From the NCBI RefSeq assembly GCF_029581275.1, contig NZ_CP120742.1:1338501-1402500 (forward strand): DNA of 64,000 nucleotides, given 5' to 3'. The stretch's first letter is position 1. Each line of letters opens with the position of its first letter. Made by a program: the position numbers and the translations under genes. The notes under the pieces were generated by a model. It was not told where the DNA came from. It did no database searches and saw nothing but the letters and a program-made list of their open reading frames with translations. Shown here one piece after another: positions 36,363-46,644 of the stretch. This DNA is from Micromonospora sp. WMMD1155. GTDB lineage: Bacteria; Actinomycetota; Actinomycetes; Mycobacteriales; Micromonosporaceae.

Positions 36363-38735
36363 CTAAGCCTGACGCATCTCACGCGATGAGTCAACTGATC
36401 CCACATGTTGGTTGACGGAGTTCGGCGCGTCGGCCTGCGACGCGCCATCGACAAGCGGGTTGAGCTGCGCCGACCCGCCCGGATTCCGGCGTTGCGCGGG
36501 CGGCGGGGCGGGCCGCGCACCCGGTGAGGTGGCCGCCTCCAGCATCGCCTCCAGGTGCTCGGCCGGCACCCCCCAGCCGAACAGCGCGCCCTGGCCGAAC
36601 CGGCACCCGGCGGCCACCACGGCGGCCAACTCGGTCGGCGTGGTCACCCCCTCGGCGATCACCTCCAGCCCCAACTGGTGCCCCAGTCGCATGACGATGT
36701 CGACCATCGGCGCGAACGCCGGACCGTCCTGGTCGACCGGGCGGACCGGCTCGTGCTCGGCGACCAGGCTGTGGTCGATCTTCAGGATGTCGATCGGGAG
36801 CCGACGCAACTGCCCCAGCGACGAGTAGCCGGCCCCGAAGTCGTCCAGCGCGATCCGCACGCCGGTCAACCGAAGCGCGGTCAGCCGCCGGATCAACTCG
36901 TCCAGGTCGGTGGCGACCGCGTGTTCGGTGACCTCCAGCACCAGCCGCTGCGGCGGCACGTGGTGAGCGCGCAGCGCCTCGGCGACCTGGACCACGTACT
37001 CCGGGGCGTGCAACTCACGCGGGGACACGTTGACCGACACCCAGACGTCGTGCCCGTCCGCCAGCCAGCGGGAGAGCTGGTAGCAGGCCTGGTGCAACAC
37101 CCAGGCGCCGAGCGGGGCGATCATCCCGCACTCCTCGGCGAGCGGGATGAACTCGTCCGGGCGGACGTTGCCCAACTCGGGATGGTGCCAACGGAGGAGC
37201 GCCTCCGCGCCGACCGGCCGCACCGACGGCAGGGAGGCCACCGGCTGGAAGACCAGACTCAGCTCGTCGCGGTCGACGGCACCGCGCAGCTCGTGCTCCA
37301 CCGTCGTACGTCGGCGCAGCAGCTGGTCGTAGGTGGCGTCGTAGCGCTCGATGCGGTTCTTGCCCCGCTGCTTCGCGTAGCGCAGCGCCAGGTCGGCGTG
37401 GCGCAGCAGCAACTCCACGTCCGGTTCGCCGGCCCAGCCGGCCACCCCGATGCTGACCGACAGGAAGACCGGCCCCTCCGGCTCGTCGTACGGCCGGTTG
37501 AGCACCCCGAGCAACCGTTCGGCGACCCGGTCCGCCTCGGCCGGACGGCCCTGCATGAGGACGGCGAACTCGTCGCCGCCGAGCCGGGCGGCCACGTCGC
37601 CGGGACGCAGGTTGCCGCGCAGCCGCCGGCCCACCTCGGCCAGCACCGCGTCGCCCACGTCGTGGCCGCGCATGTCGTTGACGTTCTTGAAGCCGTCCAG
37701 GTCGAGCCCGAGCAGCGCGCGGGGGGTGCCCGTCGCGGCACTCTCGTGCAGTGCGCGGAGCAGACCACGCCGGTTGGCCAACGACGTCAACGGGTCGGTG
37801 TGCGCCAGCTCACGGAAGTGCGCCTCCCGCTCGGCCAGACGGTCCGCGTACCCCCGGACGTCGCGCAGCGTGAGGTATTGCCGCGCCACCAGGGCGAAGC
37901 CCTCCACGCTGCCGGCCACGATGCCCGCCGCGGTGAACCGGCCGTCGCGGCCGAGGTGATACATCGCCGAGGCGGCCATCGCCAGCATCGGGGCGACCGC
38001 GTACTCGCCGTCGCGACCGATCAGGTCCAACTCGACCTCGCCCGGCCGGTCGGCCCGGTGCATCGCGAACGCGACGGTCAGCAGGCCGGCGGCGAGCACC
38101 GTCGCACCGGTCAACGCCATCGTCGGCCCGGCCTGGCAGAGCCCGGCGCTGAGGCCCAGCCCGCCGCAGGTCACGGCGGTGATGCCGGCACTGAGCGCGG
38201 CGAGCCGCCGACGCGGGCTCGCGGCCCGGAAGACCACGATCACGGCGAGCCCGGCGGCGAGCGCCGCGCTCACCGTGGTGACCAGGATCGCCGGGCAGGC
38301 CATCGGGGTGGCGGCGCCGAGCAACCGGGTGGGCTCGGAGAAGAGCACCCAGCCGACGAACCACAGCGCGGCGGCCATGACCAACCCGTCCAGGGCGAGC
38401 CGGGCCGTTCCCGTAGCGGTCGCCGCCACACCGGGCAATCGGAGCAGCCCGGCGGCGAAGCCGAGCCCGCTCACCGCCGTGCCGATCGCCACCACCGTCG
38501 CCCAGCCCGTGCGCTGCCCCTGTTGGTGGGCCCAGTGGTCGTTGGCGGTGAGCGCGGCGATGACCCCGACCAGCAGACTCAGAAACGCTCCCCCGGCAGC
38601 GGCCGCGAGCAGCACGTGGGCCGGCCGACGCGGCCCCGTGCGCCGCCAGGCGATCACGGTCAGCAGCGCGACGGCCACGGCGGCGACGAGCCCGCTGAGC
38701 ACCGCGACAGCGACCATGCCCGGGGGGAAATGCAC
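36363..38735 (-). CDS. Membrane GGDEF-EAL cyclic-di-GMP enzyme
   Basis: The 790-residue protein has about eight N-terminal membrane segments (residues 5-270), then a GGDEF domain with intact [13 protein letters not shown] (near 382), then an EAL domain with intact [23 protein letters not shown] and LKIDHSL motifs. Both halves look catalytically competent, so it may make and degrade c-di-GMP, with membrane sensing by the N-terminal part. The C-terminal 50 residues are Pro/Ser-rich. The start is uncertain: GTG at 38735 has GGAGG only one base upstream, and an ATG at 38716 is in frame. Confidence 0.92.
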   Translation of the reverse strand: MHFPPGMVAVAVLSGLVAAVAVALLTVIAWRRTGPRRPAHVLLAAAAGGAFLSLLVGVIAALTANDHWAHQQGQRTGWATVVAIGTAVSGLGFAAGLLRLPGVAATATGTARLALDGLVMAAALWFVGWVLFSEPTRLLGAATPMACPAILVTTVSAALAAGLAVIVVFRAASPRRRLAALSAGITAVTCGGLGLSAGLCQAGPTMALTGATVLAAGLLTVAFAMHRADRPGEVELDLIGRDGEYAVAPMLAMAASAMYHLGRDGRFTAAGIVAGSVEGFALVARQYLTLRDVRGYADRLAEREAHFRELAHTDPLTSLANRRGLLRALHESAATGTPRALLGLDLDGFKNVNDMRGHDVGDAVLAEVGRRLRGNLRPGDVAARLGGDEFAVLMQGRPAEADRVAERLLGVLNRPYDEPEGPVFLSVSIGVAGWAGEPDVELLLRHADLALRYAKQRGKNRIERYDATYDQLLRRRTTVEHELRGAVDRDELSLVFQPVASLPSVRPVGAEALLRWHHPELGNVRPDEFIPLAEECGMIAPLGAWVLHQACYQLSRWLADGHDVWVSVNVSPRELHAPEYVVQVAEALRAHHVPPQRLVLEVTEHAVATDLDELIRRLTALRLTGVRIALDDFGAGYSSLGQLRRLPIDILKIDHSLVAEHEPVRPVDQDGPAFAPMVDIVMRLGHQLGLEVIAEGVTTPTELAAVVAAGCRFGQGALFGWGVPAEHLEAMLEAATSPGARPAPPPAQRRNPGGSAQLNPLVDGASQADAPNSVNQHVGSVDSSREMRQA
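36366..36394 (-). promoter_or_regulatory. Promoter of the ilvB leader, inside the upstream gene
   Basis: TTGACT (-35, 36389-36394) and CAGGCT (-10, 36366-36371) are spaced by 17 bases. The predicted start is near 36359, next to the leader ATG. The promoter overlaps the last codons of the GGDEF/EAL gene on the same strand. Confidence 0.65.
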
Positions 38736-38846
38736 GCCTCCAAGAGTGCCGGATGCGCGGGCGCCATGGGGGGCTGGGTGTGCATCTGTTGGGACACGGC
38801 GCCCACCGGGGAGTGCCTTCGCGGCGGCGGTGTCATGCTGGTATGC

Positions 38847-40694
38847 ATGCCTGAGCTGCGGTCGAGGACTTCCACACACGGTCGGACGATGGCCGGCGCC
38901 CGGGCCCTCTGGCGGGCCACCGGGATGACCGACGACGATTTCGGCAAGCCGATCGTCGCCATCGCCAACAGTTTCACCCAGTTCGTGCCTGGTCACGTCC
39001 ATCTCAAGGACATGGGTGGCCTGGTCGCCGACGCGGTCGCGGAGGCCGGCGGGGTGGGCCGGGAGTTCAACACCATCGCTGTCGACGACGGCATCGCGAT
39101 GGGCCACGGCGGCATGCTCTACTCGCTGCCCAGCCGGGAGCTGATCGCCGACGCGGTGGAGTACATGGTCAACGCGCACTGCGCGGACGCCCTGGTCTGC
39201 ATCTCCAACTGCGACAAGATCACCCCAGGGATGCTGCTGGCCGCGCTACGGCTCAACATCCCGACCGTCTTCGTCTCCGGCGGCCCGATGGAGGCCGGCA
39301 AGACGATGGCGATCGAGGGCGTGGTGCACAGCAAGATCGACCTGATCGACGCGATGATCGCCTCGTCCAACGAGACGGTCACCGACGAGCAGCTCGGCGA
39401 GATCGAGCGGTCCGCCTGCCCGACCTGCGGCTCGTGCTCCGGCATGTTCACCGCCAACTCGATGAACTGCCTCACCGAGGCGATCGGCCTGGCGCTGCCC
39501 GGCAACGGCTCGACCCTGGCCACCCACGCCGCACGACGGTCGCTCTTCGTCGAGGCCGGCCGGACCGTCGTGGACATCGCCAAGCGGTGGTACGAGGGCG
39601 ACGACGACTCGGTGCTGCCGCGCGTGGTCGCCTCCAAGGCCGCCTTCGAGAACGCGGTCGCCCTGGACGTGGCGATGGGTGGCTCCACCAACACCGTGCT
39701 GCACCTGCTCGCCGCCGCCCGCGAGGCGGAGCTGGACTTCGGCGTCGCCGACATCGACGCGATCTCCCGGCGCGTGCCGTGCCTGGCGAAGGTCGCGCCC
39801 AACTCCCCGAATTACCACATGGAGGACGTGCACCGGGCCGGTGGCATCCCGGCTATCCTCGGCGAACTGGACCGGGCCGGGCAGCTCAACCGGAACGTGC
39901 ACGCCGTGCACTCCCCCTCGCTGGCGCAGTGGCTGATCGACTGGGACGTCCGCGGCGGCTCCCCGAAGCCGGAGGCGGTCGAGCTGTTCCACGCGGCGCC
40001 GGGTGGCGTGCGTACCGTCGAGCCGTTCTCCACCACCAACCGGTGGTCGTCGCTGGACACCGACGCGGCTGGTGGCTGCATCCGGGACCGCGAGCACGCC
40101 TACTCCGCCGACGGCGGGCTGGCCATCCTGCACGGCAACCTGGCACCGGCCGGCAGCGTGGTGAAGACCGCCGGCGTGCCGGACGACTGCCTGACCTTCC
40201 GCGGCCCCGCCAAGGTGTACGAGTCGCAGGACGACGCGGTGACCGCGATCCTCGCCAAGCAGGTCGTCGCCGGTGACGTCGTGGTGATCCGGTACGAGGG
40301 CCCGAAGGGCGGCCCCGGCATGCAGGAGATGCTCTACCCCACCTCCTTCCTCAAGGGACGCGGGCTGGGCCGCTCCTGTGCGCTGCTCACCGACGGCCGT
40401 TTCTCCGGTGGCACCTCCGGCCTCTCCATCGGGCACGTCTCCCCCGAGGCCGCCTCGGGTGGGCTGATCGCGCTGGTCCACGACGGCGACGAGATCGTCA
40501 TCGACATCCCCAGCCGGTCGATCTCCCTCAACGTGCCGGAGGACGAGCTGGAGGCACGACGCGTGGCCGAGGAGAAGCGCGACAAGCCGTACACTCCGAC
40601 CGCCCGGCAACGCCCGGTGTCGGCGGCGCTGCGCGCGTACGCCTCGATGGCCACCTCGGCCAGCGACGGCGCCTACCGCCGCGTCCCGGAGTAA
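38847..40694 (+). CDS. ilvD: Dihydroxy-acid dehydratase
   Basis: The 615-residue enzyme dehydrates dihydroxy acids in Val/Ile/Leu synthesis. Iron-sulfur and active-site cysteines are visible in [12 protein letters not shown] and [23 protein letters not shown], and [20 protein letters not shown] closes the active site. The start [26 protein letters not shown] matches the family; an ATG 12 bases upstream is also in frame, with no ribosome site for either. It is divergent from the GGDEF/EAL gene, with 111 bases between starts. Confidence 0.97.
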   Translation: MPELRSRTSTHGRTMAGARALWRATGMTDDDFGKPIVAIANSFTQFVPGHVHLKDMGGLVADAVAEAGGVGREFNTIAVDDGIAMGHGGMLYSLPSRELIADAVEYMVNAHCADALVCISNCDKITPGMLLAALRLNIPTVFVSGGPMEAGKTMAIEGVVHSKIDLIDAMIASSNETVTDEQLGEIERSACPTCGSCSGMFTANSMNCLTEAIGLALPGNGSTLATHAARRSLFVEAGRTVVDIAKRWYEGDDDSVLPRVVASKAAFENAVALDVAMGGSTNTVLHLLAAAREAELDFGVADIDAISRRVPCLAKVAPNSPNYHMEDVHRAGGIPAILGELDRAGQLNRNVHAVHSPSLAQWLIDWDVRGGSPKPEAVELFHAAPGGVRTVEPFSTTNRWSSLDTDAAGGCIRDREHAYSADGGLAILHGNLAPAGSVVKTAGVPDDCLTFRGPAKVYESQDDAVTAILAKQVVAGDVVVIRYEGPKGGPGMQEMLYPTSFLKGRGLGRSCALLTDGRFSGGTSGLSIGHVSPEAASGGLIALVHDGDEIVIDIPSRSISLNVPEDELEARRVAEEKRDKPYTPTARQRPVSAALRAYASMATSASDGAYRRVPE

Positions 40695-40803
40695 CCGCCG
40701 CTCGCGACAGGCACGGCTGAACGCGGTCCGCGAATGTCGGTCGCGTGGGCTAGGTTGTCGTCGATCAATTCGGGGTGAGCCCGGATTCCCGCGGGGAAGA
40801 GGC

Positions 40804-41655
40804 GTGTACGTGTCATTTGGCAAGAAGTCCGTGGCGGTGGCGGTCTCGGCGCTCACCGCGCTCGCTGTCTCCGCGTGCGGCACGACGTCCGGCGGGTCCG
40901 GCGGGTCCGACGCCCCCAAGCAGCCGAGCGTTCTGGAGCTGTTGGCCAGTGACCTGAAGGGGTCGCTGCAGAAGACCGCCGAGGCCACCACCAAGAGCGA
41001 CTCGGTGACCGTGAGCATGACGGGCACGGCCGGCGGCGAGAAGGTCGAGATGCGCGGCGTCATCGACCTCGGCGACCCGGTCAAGGCCGAGATGACGGTG
41101 AAGGACCCGAAGGGCGACCCGACCGTCGTCCGGATGATCGACGGGGTCGTCTACGTCGAGATTCCGGCTGAGGACCGCGCGGAGATGGACGGCAAGCGCT
41201 GGATGAAGATGGACCTGAGCGCCGCCGGTGAGCAGGCGGGGATGAACTTCGGCAAGCAGTTCGAGGACGTAGACCCGACCAAGCAGGTCAAGACGCTGCT
41301 CGCCACCGAGGGCACGAAGGTCGTCGGGCAGGAGACGGTGAACGGGGCGGCCACCGTCCACTACACCGTCACCGTCCCGGTGGCGACCCACCTGCAGCAG
41401 ATGGACGCCAAGCTGCGGGCGGGCGTCGAGCAGCAGATGACCAAGATGGGCGTCAAGGAGATCACCACCGACGTGTGGGTCGACGAGGAGTACCGGCCCC
41501 GCCGGGCGGCTCTGAAGATGGGCCCGCTGGGCGATCTGCTGATGGACTACACCGACTACGGCAAGCCGGTGACCGTCGAGACGCCGCCGACGGCGGAGAC
41601 CCTCGACTTCGCCGAGATGCTCAAGGGTCTGCAGGGCCTGACCGCCGGCAACTGA
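40804..41655 (+). CDS. LppX/LprG-like lipoprotein
   Basis: The 283-residue protein has a lipoprotein signal (VAVAVSALTALAVSACGTTSGG), with the lipobox Cys at about residue 25 and a Gly/Ser linker. The rest is a beta-rich domain with repeated strands (EKVEMRGVIDLGDPVKAEMTV; DGVVYVEIPAEDRAEMDGKRWMKMDLS; TTDVWVDEEYRPRRAALKM) typical of the LppX_LprAFG fold that binds lipids on the outer face of the membrane. GGAAGAGG precedes the GTG start. It stands alone after ilvD. Confidence 0.88.
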   Translation: MYVSFGKKSVAVAVSALTALAVSACGTTSGGSGGSDAPKQPSVLELLASDLKGSLQKTAEATTKSDSVTVSMTGTAGGEKVEMRGVIDLGDPVKAEMTVKDPKGDPTVVRMIDGVVYVEIPAEDRAEMDGKRWMKMDLSAAGEQAGMNFGKQFEDVDPTKQVKTLLATEGTKVVGQETVNGAATVHYTVTVPVATHLQQMDAKLRAGVEQQMTKMGVKEITTDVWVDEEYRPRRAALKMGPLGDLLMDYTDYGKPVTVETPPTAETLDFAEMLKGLQGLTAGN

Positions 41656-41667
41656 TCAGGACCGGAT

Positions 41668-41708
41668 CACTGCCCGGCCGGCGCGGAGACGCGCTCGGCC
41701 GGGCAGTG
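41668..41708. terminator. Bidirectional terminator
   Basis: CACTGCCCGGCCG (41668-41680) pairs perfectly with CGGCCGGGCAGTG (41696-41708), between the convergent lipoprotein gene and the operon ending at 41752. Confidence 0.87.
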
Positions 41709-41751
41709 TCGTTCCACCCGCTCGTCGCGCCCACTGGCAGCCGATCCCGGG

Positions 41752-43775
41752 TCAGCCGAGTTCGCGCAGGTCGAGGGCTTCGGCGAGGAGGCAGACGCCG
41801 TCCTCGTCGTGACGGTGCACAGTGCAGCCGGTACGGGTGAAGCGCACGGTGACCACCTGCCCGGCGTGCCGGGCGGCCAGGCGCAACAGTTCCGGCTCGG
41901 GGTCGGCGACGTCGCGCGGTCCCGAACGGGGCACCGGGATCGACACTGCCGGGTCGGTCGGGGTGGCCGCGGCGACGGCGTCGGTCAGGCACTCGACGCA
42001 CCAGGCGAGCGCGGCGGCCAGGCTCGGCCGGTGGGGAAAGTCGTCGGGACGGACGGGTGCGGCGAGCGGCTGCACCTGCACCGACCAGCGCACTCCGTCG
42101 GTGCGTAACGGGTCACCCGCGTGCCGCCGCAGGTCGCACACGGCCACCACGAGCGCCAGGTCGAGGCCGAGGGTGAGTCGCAGCAGCTCGGGCAGCGGCG
42201 GCGCGTCCGGACGGGCGGCAACCACGATCAGGCGGCCGGCAGCCGTACCCCGGCCGGCCTGGCGTACGTATTCCCGCACCGGGTCGGCCCCGGCCCAGGG
42301 CAGGGTGACGTACCCGTCGCGTAGGTCCCGATCGATCTCGTGCCCGCCGTCGGCGTCGGCGAGGTCTTCGGGTCGCGCGCCGAGAAGGGTTGCCCAGGAT
42401 CCGAGCCGGTAACGGTCCGGAAGCTGCACGACGGGTTTGCCGCCGGGTTGGGTGGCGACCAGCGGGGCGACCTCCGGTGTGCCGGCGTCCCAGGCCAGGT
42501 GCACCACCCGGTGCCGCAGGTCGGTGACGGTGACCGACACGGTCTGATGCAGACGGTGGTTGCCGCCGCAGGTGAAGCAGGGCAGCGCGGACGGGCGCAG
42601 GCCGGCGCCACAGCAGTGCGGGCAGTCAGGGTCGGCGGGGCGCCCGCCGAGCCGACAGTCGCAGGCACACAGCCGGCCGGGTGGCCGGCAGTCCGGGCAG
42701 GGCCGCCAGTCGACGGGCTCACCCAGCCAGGGCGGATCGGGTGGTGCGTAACCGCGGGTCACCGGCACATCCACGCGGCGAAGCACCTGGCCGGTGGGCT
42801 GCTCCGTGAAGGTCTCCACCGGTGCGCCGGCGCGCAGCGTCGTGTGCCACCACCGGCCGTCGCGCCAGAGGGCCTGCGCCCCGGGCAGTTCGTCGCCGTT
42901 GGTCGCGTCGACGCAGTCGGCCAGGACGCGGCGTTCAAGCTGGTCGACGTCCACCTCCGGGTCGGCGGGTGGACGCGGCGAGTCGGGGCGCAGCAGTCGG
43001 GCGGCGGCCGCCAGGCCGCGCTCGGCGAGGCCGGTGAGCGCGGCGGTCGCGGAGGTGGAAGCCAGCACCTCCGGCAGGTCCCGGTACCAGCCGGGCAAGC
43101 CGGACGGCACCGGGGAGCCGGGCACCTCGTACCGGACGGCCCACCCGAACCCTGCGCCGTGCCGGCGGGCCTCGACGACCAGGTCGAGCAGGAGCAGGTC
43201 GGCCAACGCGCAGAGCCGGGCCAGCCGGGCGGCCGGGTCGACGGTCGGCGCGGCCGTGGATCGGCCCAGCACCAGCCGCCAGGCGACATGGTCGGCGCGC
43301 AGGATGGCCTGGGCCTCCAACTCGTGTCGTCGCATCGCGGGCAGGTCGGGTCGCCACTCATTGCTCAGCCACAGCGACGGCGCGTCGGCTTCGGCCACGA
43401 CCGCGCCGACAGTGGCGGCCAGGTCGCGTACCCGGGGAACAAGGTCGACCACCCAACGGCCCGCCGGGTCGCGGTGGGGGTGAAGGCCGCCGGGCACCAC
43501 CTGCTGGGACGCGACAGCGCCGGTGTCCAGGTTGGCGACGGAGACCACGAGCTGCGCCCGCCGCCGGCCGCGCCGGCCGCAGCGATAACAGGGGTACGCG
43601 ACGCGGCCCGTGCCGCGACACTGCTCGCAGCTCCGTACGCCTCCCGAGGCGGCCCGAGCACGTCGGTGTCGGCATCGGCGAGAAACCGGTCGCCGTAGGC
43701 GGTGCACCGGCACGGGTCCAGGGTGAAGGTCATCCCGTCGCAGTCGGGGCAGGTCACGACGGGTGCGGCGGTCAC
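41752..43775 (-). pseudogene. Zinc-finger-containing large protein with an internal frameshift
   Basis: Two overlapping frames make one protein. The first starts at GTG 43775 (overlapping the previous stop as GTGA) and reads VVTCPDCDGMTFTLDPCRCTAYGDRFLADADTD before losing sense near 43640. The second, shifted by one base, continues GVRSCEQCRGTGRVAYPCYRCGRRG and runs about 630 residues to 41752. The protein has DnaJ-like CxxCxGxG cysteine clusters at both ends of a first domain and a third cluster in the middle (CPDCRPPGRLCACDCRLGG; CPHCCGAG; CFTCGGNHRLHQ). No enzyme family is recognised. A real frameshift, a sequence error or programmed shifting near 43630-43660 all remain possible. Confidence 0.7.
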
Positions 43776-44023
43776 CGACACCGCCGGGAGGCGCAGTCAC
43801 CGTCGTGCTCCACCCTCCGCACGCACCGCCGGCCGCCGTCGAGCGGCAGGTCGCAGAAGACCCGATGGCGTACGCCCTGGGCGTCCTCGGCGGACACCGT
43901 GGTTTCGCCAGCGTCCACCTCGGACAGGAAGCTCAACGAGCGGGCCAAGGTACCGGCGAAGTGCCGGGCAGCCGGGAGGTCGGCGGCGGTGAACGGCAGG
44001 TGCGCCACCCAGCGGGCGCTCAC
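43772..44023 (-). CDS. Small hypothetical protein, GTGA-coupled
   Basis: The 83-residue protein starts VSARWVAHLPFTAADLPAARHFAGTLARSLSFLSEVDAGETTVSAED and ends with Cys-containing DLPLDGGRRCVRRVEHDGDCASRRC. Its GTG overlaps the previous gene's TGA, and its own TGA overlaps the next GTG, so all three genes of this operon are translationally coupled. No family is recognised. Confidence 0.8.
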   Translation of the reverse strand: MSARWVAHLPFTAADLPAARHFAGTLARSLSFLSEVDAGETTVSAEDAQGVRHRVFCDLPLDGGRRCVRRVEHDGDCASRRCR

Positions 44024-44313
44024 CGGCGGGCCGCCAGATCCTCGCGGGCCCGCCGGGACTGCCAGCACCTCAACGCGTCCTTCATCCGCTCGGTTTCCCT
44101 CCGGCTGCTGCCCAGCGCCGCGTACACCTCGGCCAGGTCATGAGCGACGCGGTCGAGGAACTCGGCCACCTCCACGGCGTCCACCCCACGGCGGCCACGT
44201 CGGGTGAAGCTGCGGTCGCGGACCTGCCAGGGCTTCAGGGGTACGTAGTTGGCCGCCCGGTAGAACGCCGGCCGGGGTGGCTCGGCCCGGAGGTGACGGA
44301 GAAACGCGCGCAC
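44020..44313 (-). CDS. Small DivIVA-like domain protein
   Basis: The 97-residue protein contains ANYVPLKPWQVRDRSFTRRGRRGVDAVEVAEFLDRVAHDLAEVYAALGSSRRETERMKDALRCWQ, the DivIVA/Wag31 N-terminal pattern: a short loop around Phe/Arg then a coiled coil. DivIVA domains target membrane curvature and poles, but this minimal form may only provide oligomerisation. The GTG at 44313 has GAAGGGTGG upstream. It heads the three-gene operon down to 41752. Confidence 0.85.
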   Translation of the reverse strand: MRAFLRHLRAEPPRPAFYRAANYVPLKPWQVRDRSFTRRGRRGVDAVEVAEFLDRVAHDLAEVYAALGSSRRETERMKDALRCWQSRRAREDLAARR

Positions 44314-44520
44314 GAAGCAGCACCACCCTTCCTCGCAATTGTTCGACGTCCATTGGCGTGGGAATTGCACCTCCACCGCCGTTGTCGGGACCATCTTGTA
44401 AGGTCAGAGACACCATTGCAATGAATGTCCAATCACACTGTTCCGGTATTTGCGCGCAACATTTTCCTGTTGCACAGCGGCTGTCGGGATGTTGCAAAAC
44501 TCAACAGGAAGGAGAGCCGG

Positions 44521-45402
44521 GTGGCCGATGACATGGGCTCGACGGTGCCCCGACGCCAGCTCGGCAGGGCGTTACGTGACCTGCGCACCGAGGCCGGGGC
44601 GACCCTCGACGCGGTCGCCGAGGCGCTGGAGTGCAGCCGCCAGAAGGTGTGGCGGATCGAGAGCGGGCTCGGCTCGGTGCGCGGTGTCGACGTCCGAGCG
44701 ATGTGCGAGCTGTACGGGGCGACGGGCGAGCTGACCCGCGCGCTGACCGCACTGGCCGGCGAGACGAAAGCGAAGGGGTGGTGGCACGCGTACGGCGATG
44801 CCGTCCCCGAATGGTTCGAGCTGTACGTGGGCCTCGAATCCGCAGCGAGCCGGATCCGACGCTACGACGAATCATTAATTCCCGGCTTGTTGCAGACCCG
44901 AGGCTATGCGCTCGCCGTCTACCAACACCGATCGGAGGTTGACGACGACGAACGCGAACGACTGGTTCAGGTGCGGCTTCAGCGACAGTCACTGCTGGCA
45001 CGTCGCCTACCGGCAGCACCCAAGCTTGACGTCGTGATCTCCGAGGGTGCACTGCTCCGTATCGTGGGCGACCGGAGCACGATGGCTGAGCAACTACATC
45101 ACCTGCTTCAAGTCGGCGCGCGGGAATCCGTGACCATCCGAGTTCTGCCGCTGGCGGTCGGCCTTCATCGCGGAGTCGAGGCCGGCACCTTCGTCATGTT
45201 GGAGTTTCCGCTGGGAAACCGGGCAACACCAGAACCCCCGATCATCTACAGCGAGTCGTGGACGGGAGCGCTCTACCTCGACCGTCCGGAGGAGTTCGCT
45301 GCCTACGAGACGGTCTGGGCCAGCCTGGATCAGCTTGCCCTCGATGAAGGACAATCGAGGCACCTGATCAACAAAATCATCGGGGAGGTACACCATGGCT
45401 GA
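44521..45402 (+). CDS. XRE-family regulator with DUF5753
   Basis: The 293-residue protein has an N-terminal helix-turn-helix (LGRALRDLRTEAGATLDAVAEALECSRQKVWRIESGLG, residues about 13-50) and a C-terminal DUF5753 domain (ESLIPGLLQTRGYALAVYQH; ESVTIRVLPLAVGLHRGVEAGTFVMLEFP). This pairing with a downstream DUF397 gene is extremely common in streptomycetes and micromonosporas and resembles the WhiJ/BldB-linked systems. The GTG at 44521 has AAGGAG 8 bases upstream; upstream in-frame codons are noncoding. Its last 8 bases overlap the DUF397 gene. Confidence 0.95.
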   Translation: MADDMGSTVPRRQLGRALRDLRTEAGATLDAVAEALECSRQKVWRIESGLGSVRGVDVRAMCELYGATGELTRALTALAGETKAKGWWHAYGDAVPEWFELYVGLESAASRIRRYDESLIPGLLQTRGYALAVYQHRSEVDDDERERLVQVRLQRQSLLARRLPAAPKLDVVISEGALLRIVGDRSTMAEQLHHLLQVGARESVTIRVLPLAVGLHRGVEAGTFVMLEFPLGNRATPEPPIIYSESWTGALYLDRPEEFAAYETVWASLDQLALDEGQSRHLINKIIGEVHHG

Positions 45403-45589
45403 TCTGACCAACGCCCGATGGCGGAAGAGCACCCGTAGCGGCAGCAACGGTGGCGACTGTGTCGAGGTTGCCGACAATTTGCCTGGCATCGTCGCTGTTC
45501 GCGACAGCAAGGACCCGCACGGCCCGGCCCTCACCTTCTCCCCCACCGTCTGGGCCTGCTTCGTGCGCTCGACCCGCATTTCCCGCTGA
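45395..45589 (+). CDS. DUF397 small protein
   Basis: The 64-residue protein reads MADLTNARWRKSTRSGSNGGDCVEVAD...GIVAVRDSKDPHGPALTFSPTVW, the full DUF397 signature. It overlaps the DUF5753 regulator by 8 bases. Such pairs have been compared with toxin-antitoxin-like or regulator-partner modules in WhiJ systems; the partner role is inferred. Confidence 0.95.
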   Translation: MADLTNARWRKSTRSGSNGGDCVEVADNLPGIVAVRDSKDPHGPALTFSPTVWACFVRSTRISR

Positions 45590-45676
45590 GGCTTCGGTGG
45601 GTGCCTCGGGGTCTCCTGGGACACCCACCCGCCGCAGGGGCTGCGTCCGACGACTGAGTTCGGTTAACGTGCGGCA

Positions 45677-45937
45677 GTGACCATCGGCGATGTCAAGGTG
45701 ACAATCCGGAAGGGCGATCAAGCGCTCGGCGACGCTCGGACGAGCATCGAGAAGGCCAACGCCAAGCTCGCCGACGCGACCGCTCTGGCAATCGCAGCCC
45801 TGCACGACAGCGAACGCGGCGAGGCGCAACAGTCCCGGAAGGCCCTCGAAGAGGCTGCCGACGAGGTCGAGTTGGTGCTTCGCCGCATCAAAGCTGCCAA
45901 GGACCATGCTGCCGCCTATCTCGCCACCATCGGATGA
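45677..45937 (+). CDS. Small coiled-coil protein (DUF6244-like)
   Basis: The 86-residue protein is helical throughout (QALGDARTSIEKANAKLADATALAIAALHDSERGEAQQSRKALEEAADEVELVLRRIKAAKDHAAAYLATIG), ending AYLATIG like other members of a small micromonospora family that I recall as DUF6244. Size and helical hairpin resemble WXG100-type proteins but no WxG motif is present. It overlaps the next gene by ATGA and is one of three similar proteins here (also 47117-47380). Confidence 0.82.
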   Translation: MTIGDVKVTIRKGDQALGDARTSIEKANAKLADATALAIAALHDSERGEAQQSRKALEEAADEVELVLRRIKAAKDHAAAYLATIG

Positions 45938-46644
45938 GCGGAAGCATCGGCGAAGTTGTCGCCCAACTGAGAAGCGCCATCGACACCCTGTACAGCGCCG
46001 CCGTTGTCGCGCGACGCGCTCAGGCGGACGCGGAACAGGCCAATACGCACTTCACCCATGCAGCGCAGGGCAGCAGGCATCCCGAACTCACCGGCGCTGT
46101 AATCGAAAGCAAGACTGCTGGCGAGAAGGCCGGCAAACTCGCCCGCTTGATCAGCGAGGCGGCCGACCGCGTAGCCGCCTACTCCAATGCGGTCGCTCCC
46201 GGCTCCGCCCCGAACACGCAACCATCCGACTCAGCCACACCGCCCGGCGAGGATCTGCTCACCGAGACCGTCGAGCGCGACTCCGCACGAAGGAACGTCG
46301 CCTCCTTCCTGAGTACGATGACCAGGAAGGTAGAGGACGTCCAGGAGAACACCCAAAAGTCGGTTGCGGCGGCCAGGGAAGCATTCACGATCATTCGGGG
46401 TCCGCAGGGCCCACCAGGGGCTCAACAAGCCGGCACAACAACCCCGACGGTCGGTCCAACGGTAGGGCAGCGTCTCCTCAACGAAGCACCGGATGCGGCG
46501 GGACACCTCGTCGTGGTGGGGTTGGTGGCGAGCATCGCCGTCCACCGCTCCCTTCAATCAATCCGCAAGGGAATAGCGAGGTTACGAGATCGTGAGCGTA
46601 CGGACCGAGTTCAGCGACCTGATTCGCGCGATGGCACGGCGTGA
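45934..46644 (+). CDS. Coiled-coil protein with one C-terminal membrane segment
   Basis: The 236-residue protein starts with a helical region related in style to its neighbour (IGEVVAQLRSAIDTLYSAAVVARRAQADAEQANTHF), then a linker, a second helical region, a collagen-like GPQGPPGAQQ stretch and a hydrophobic segment (AGHLVVVGLVASIAVHRSL) before a basic tail. It may anchor the small helical proteins to the membrane. Its ATG overlaps the preceding stop. Confidence 0.75.
   Translation: MSGSIGEVVAQLRSAIDTLYSAAVVARRAQADAEQANTHFTHAAQGSRHPELTGAVIESKTAGEKAGKLARLISEAADRVAAYSNAVAPGSAPNTQPSDSATPPGEDLLTETVERDSARRNVASFLSTMTRKVEDVQENTQKSVAAAREAFTIIRGPQGPPGAQQAGTTTPTVGPTVGQRLLNEAPDAAGHLVVVGLVASIAVHRSLQSIRKGIARLRDRERTDRVQRPDSRDGTA

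Noticed and set aside
36555..38846. Very long plus-strand frame upstream of and fused to ilvD
   Set aside because: The first 760 codons are antisense of the GGDEF/EAL gene. ilvD proper starts at 38847 with the family N-terminus.
39246..41084. Minus-strand frame of 612 codons opposite ilvD
   Set aside because: Antisense shadow of ilvD; composition and lack of motifs show that it is not coding.
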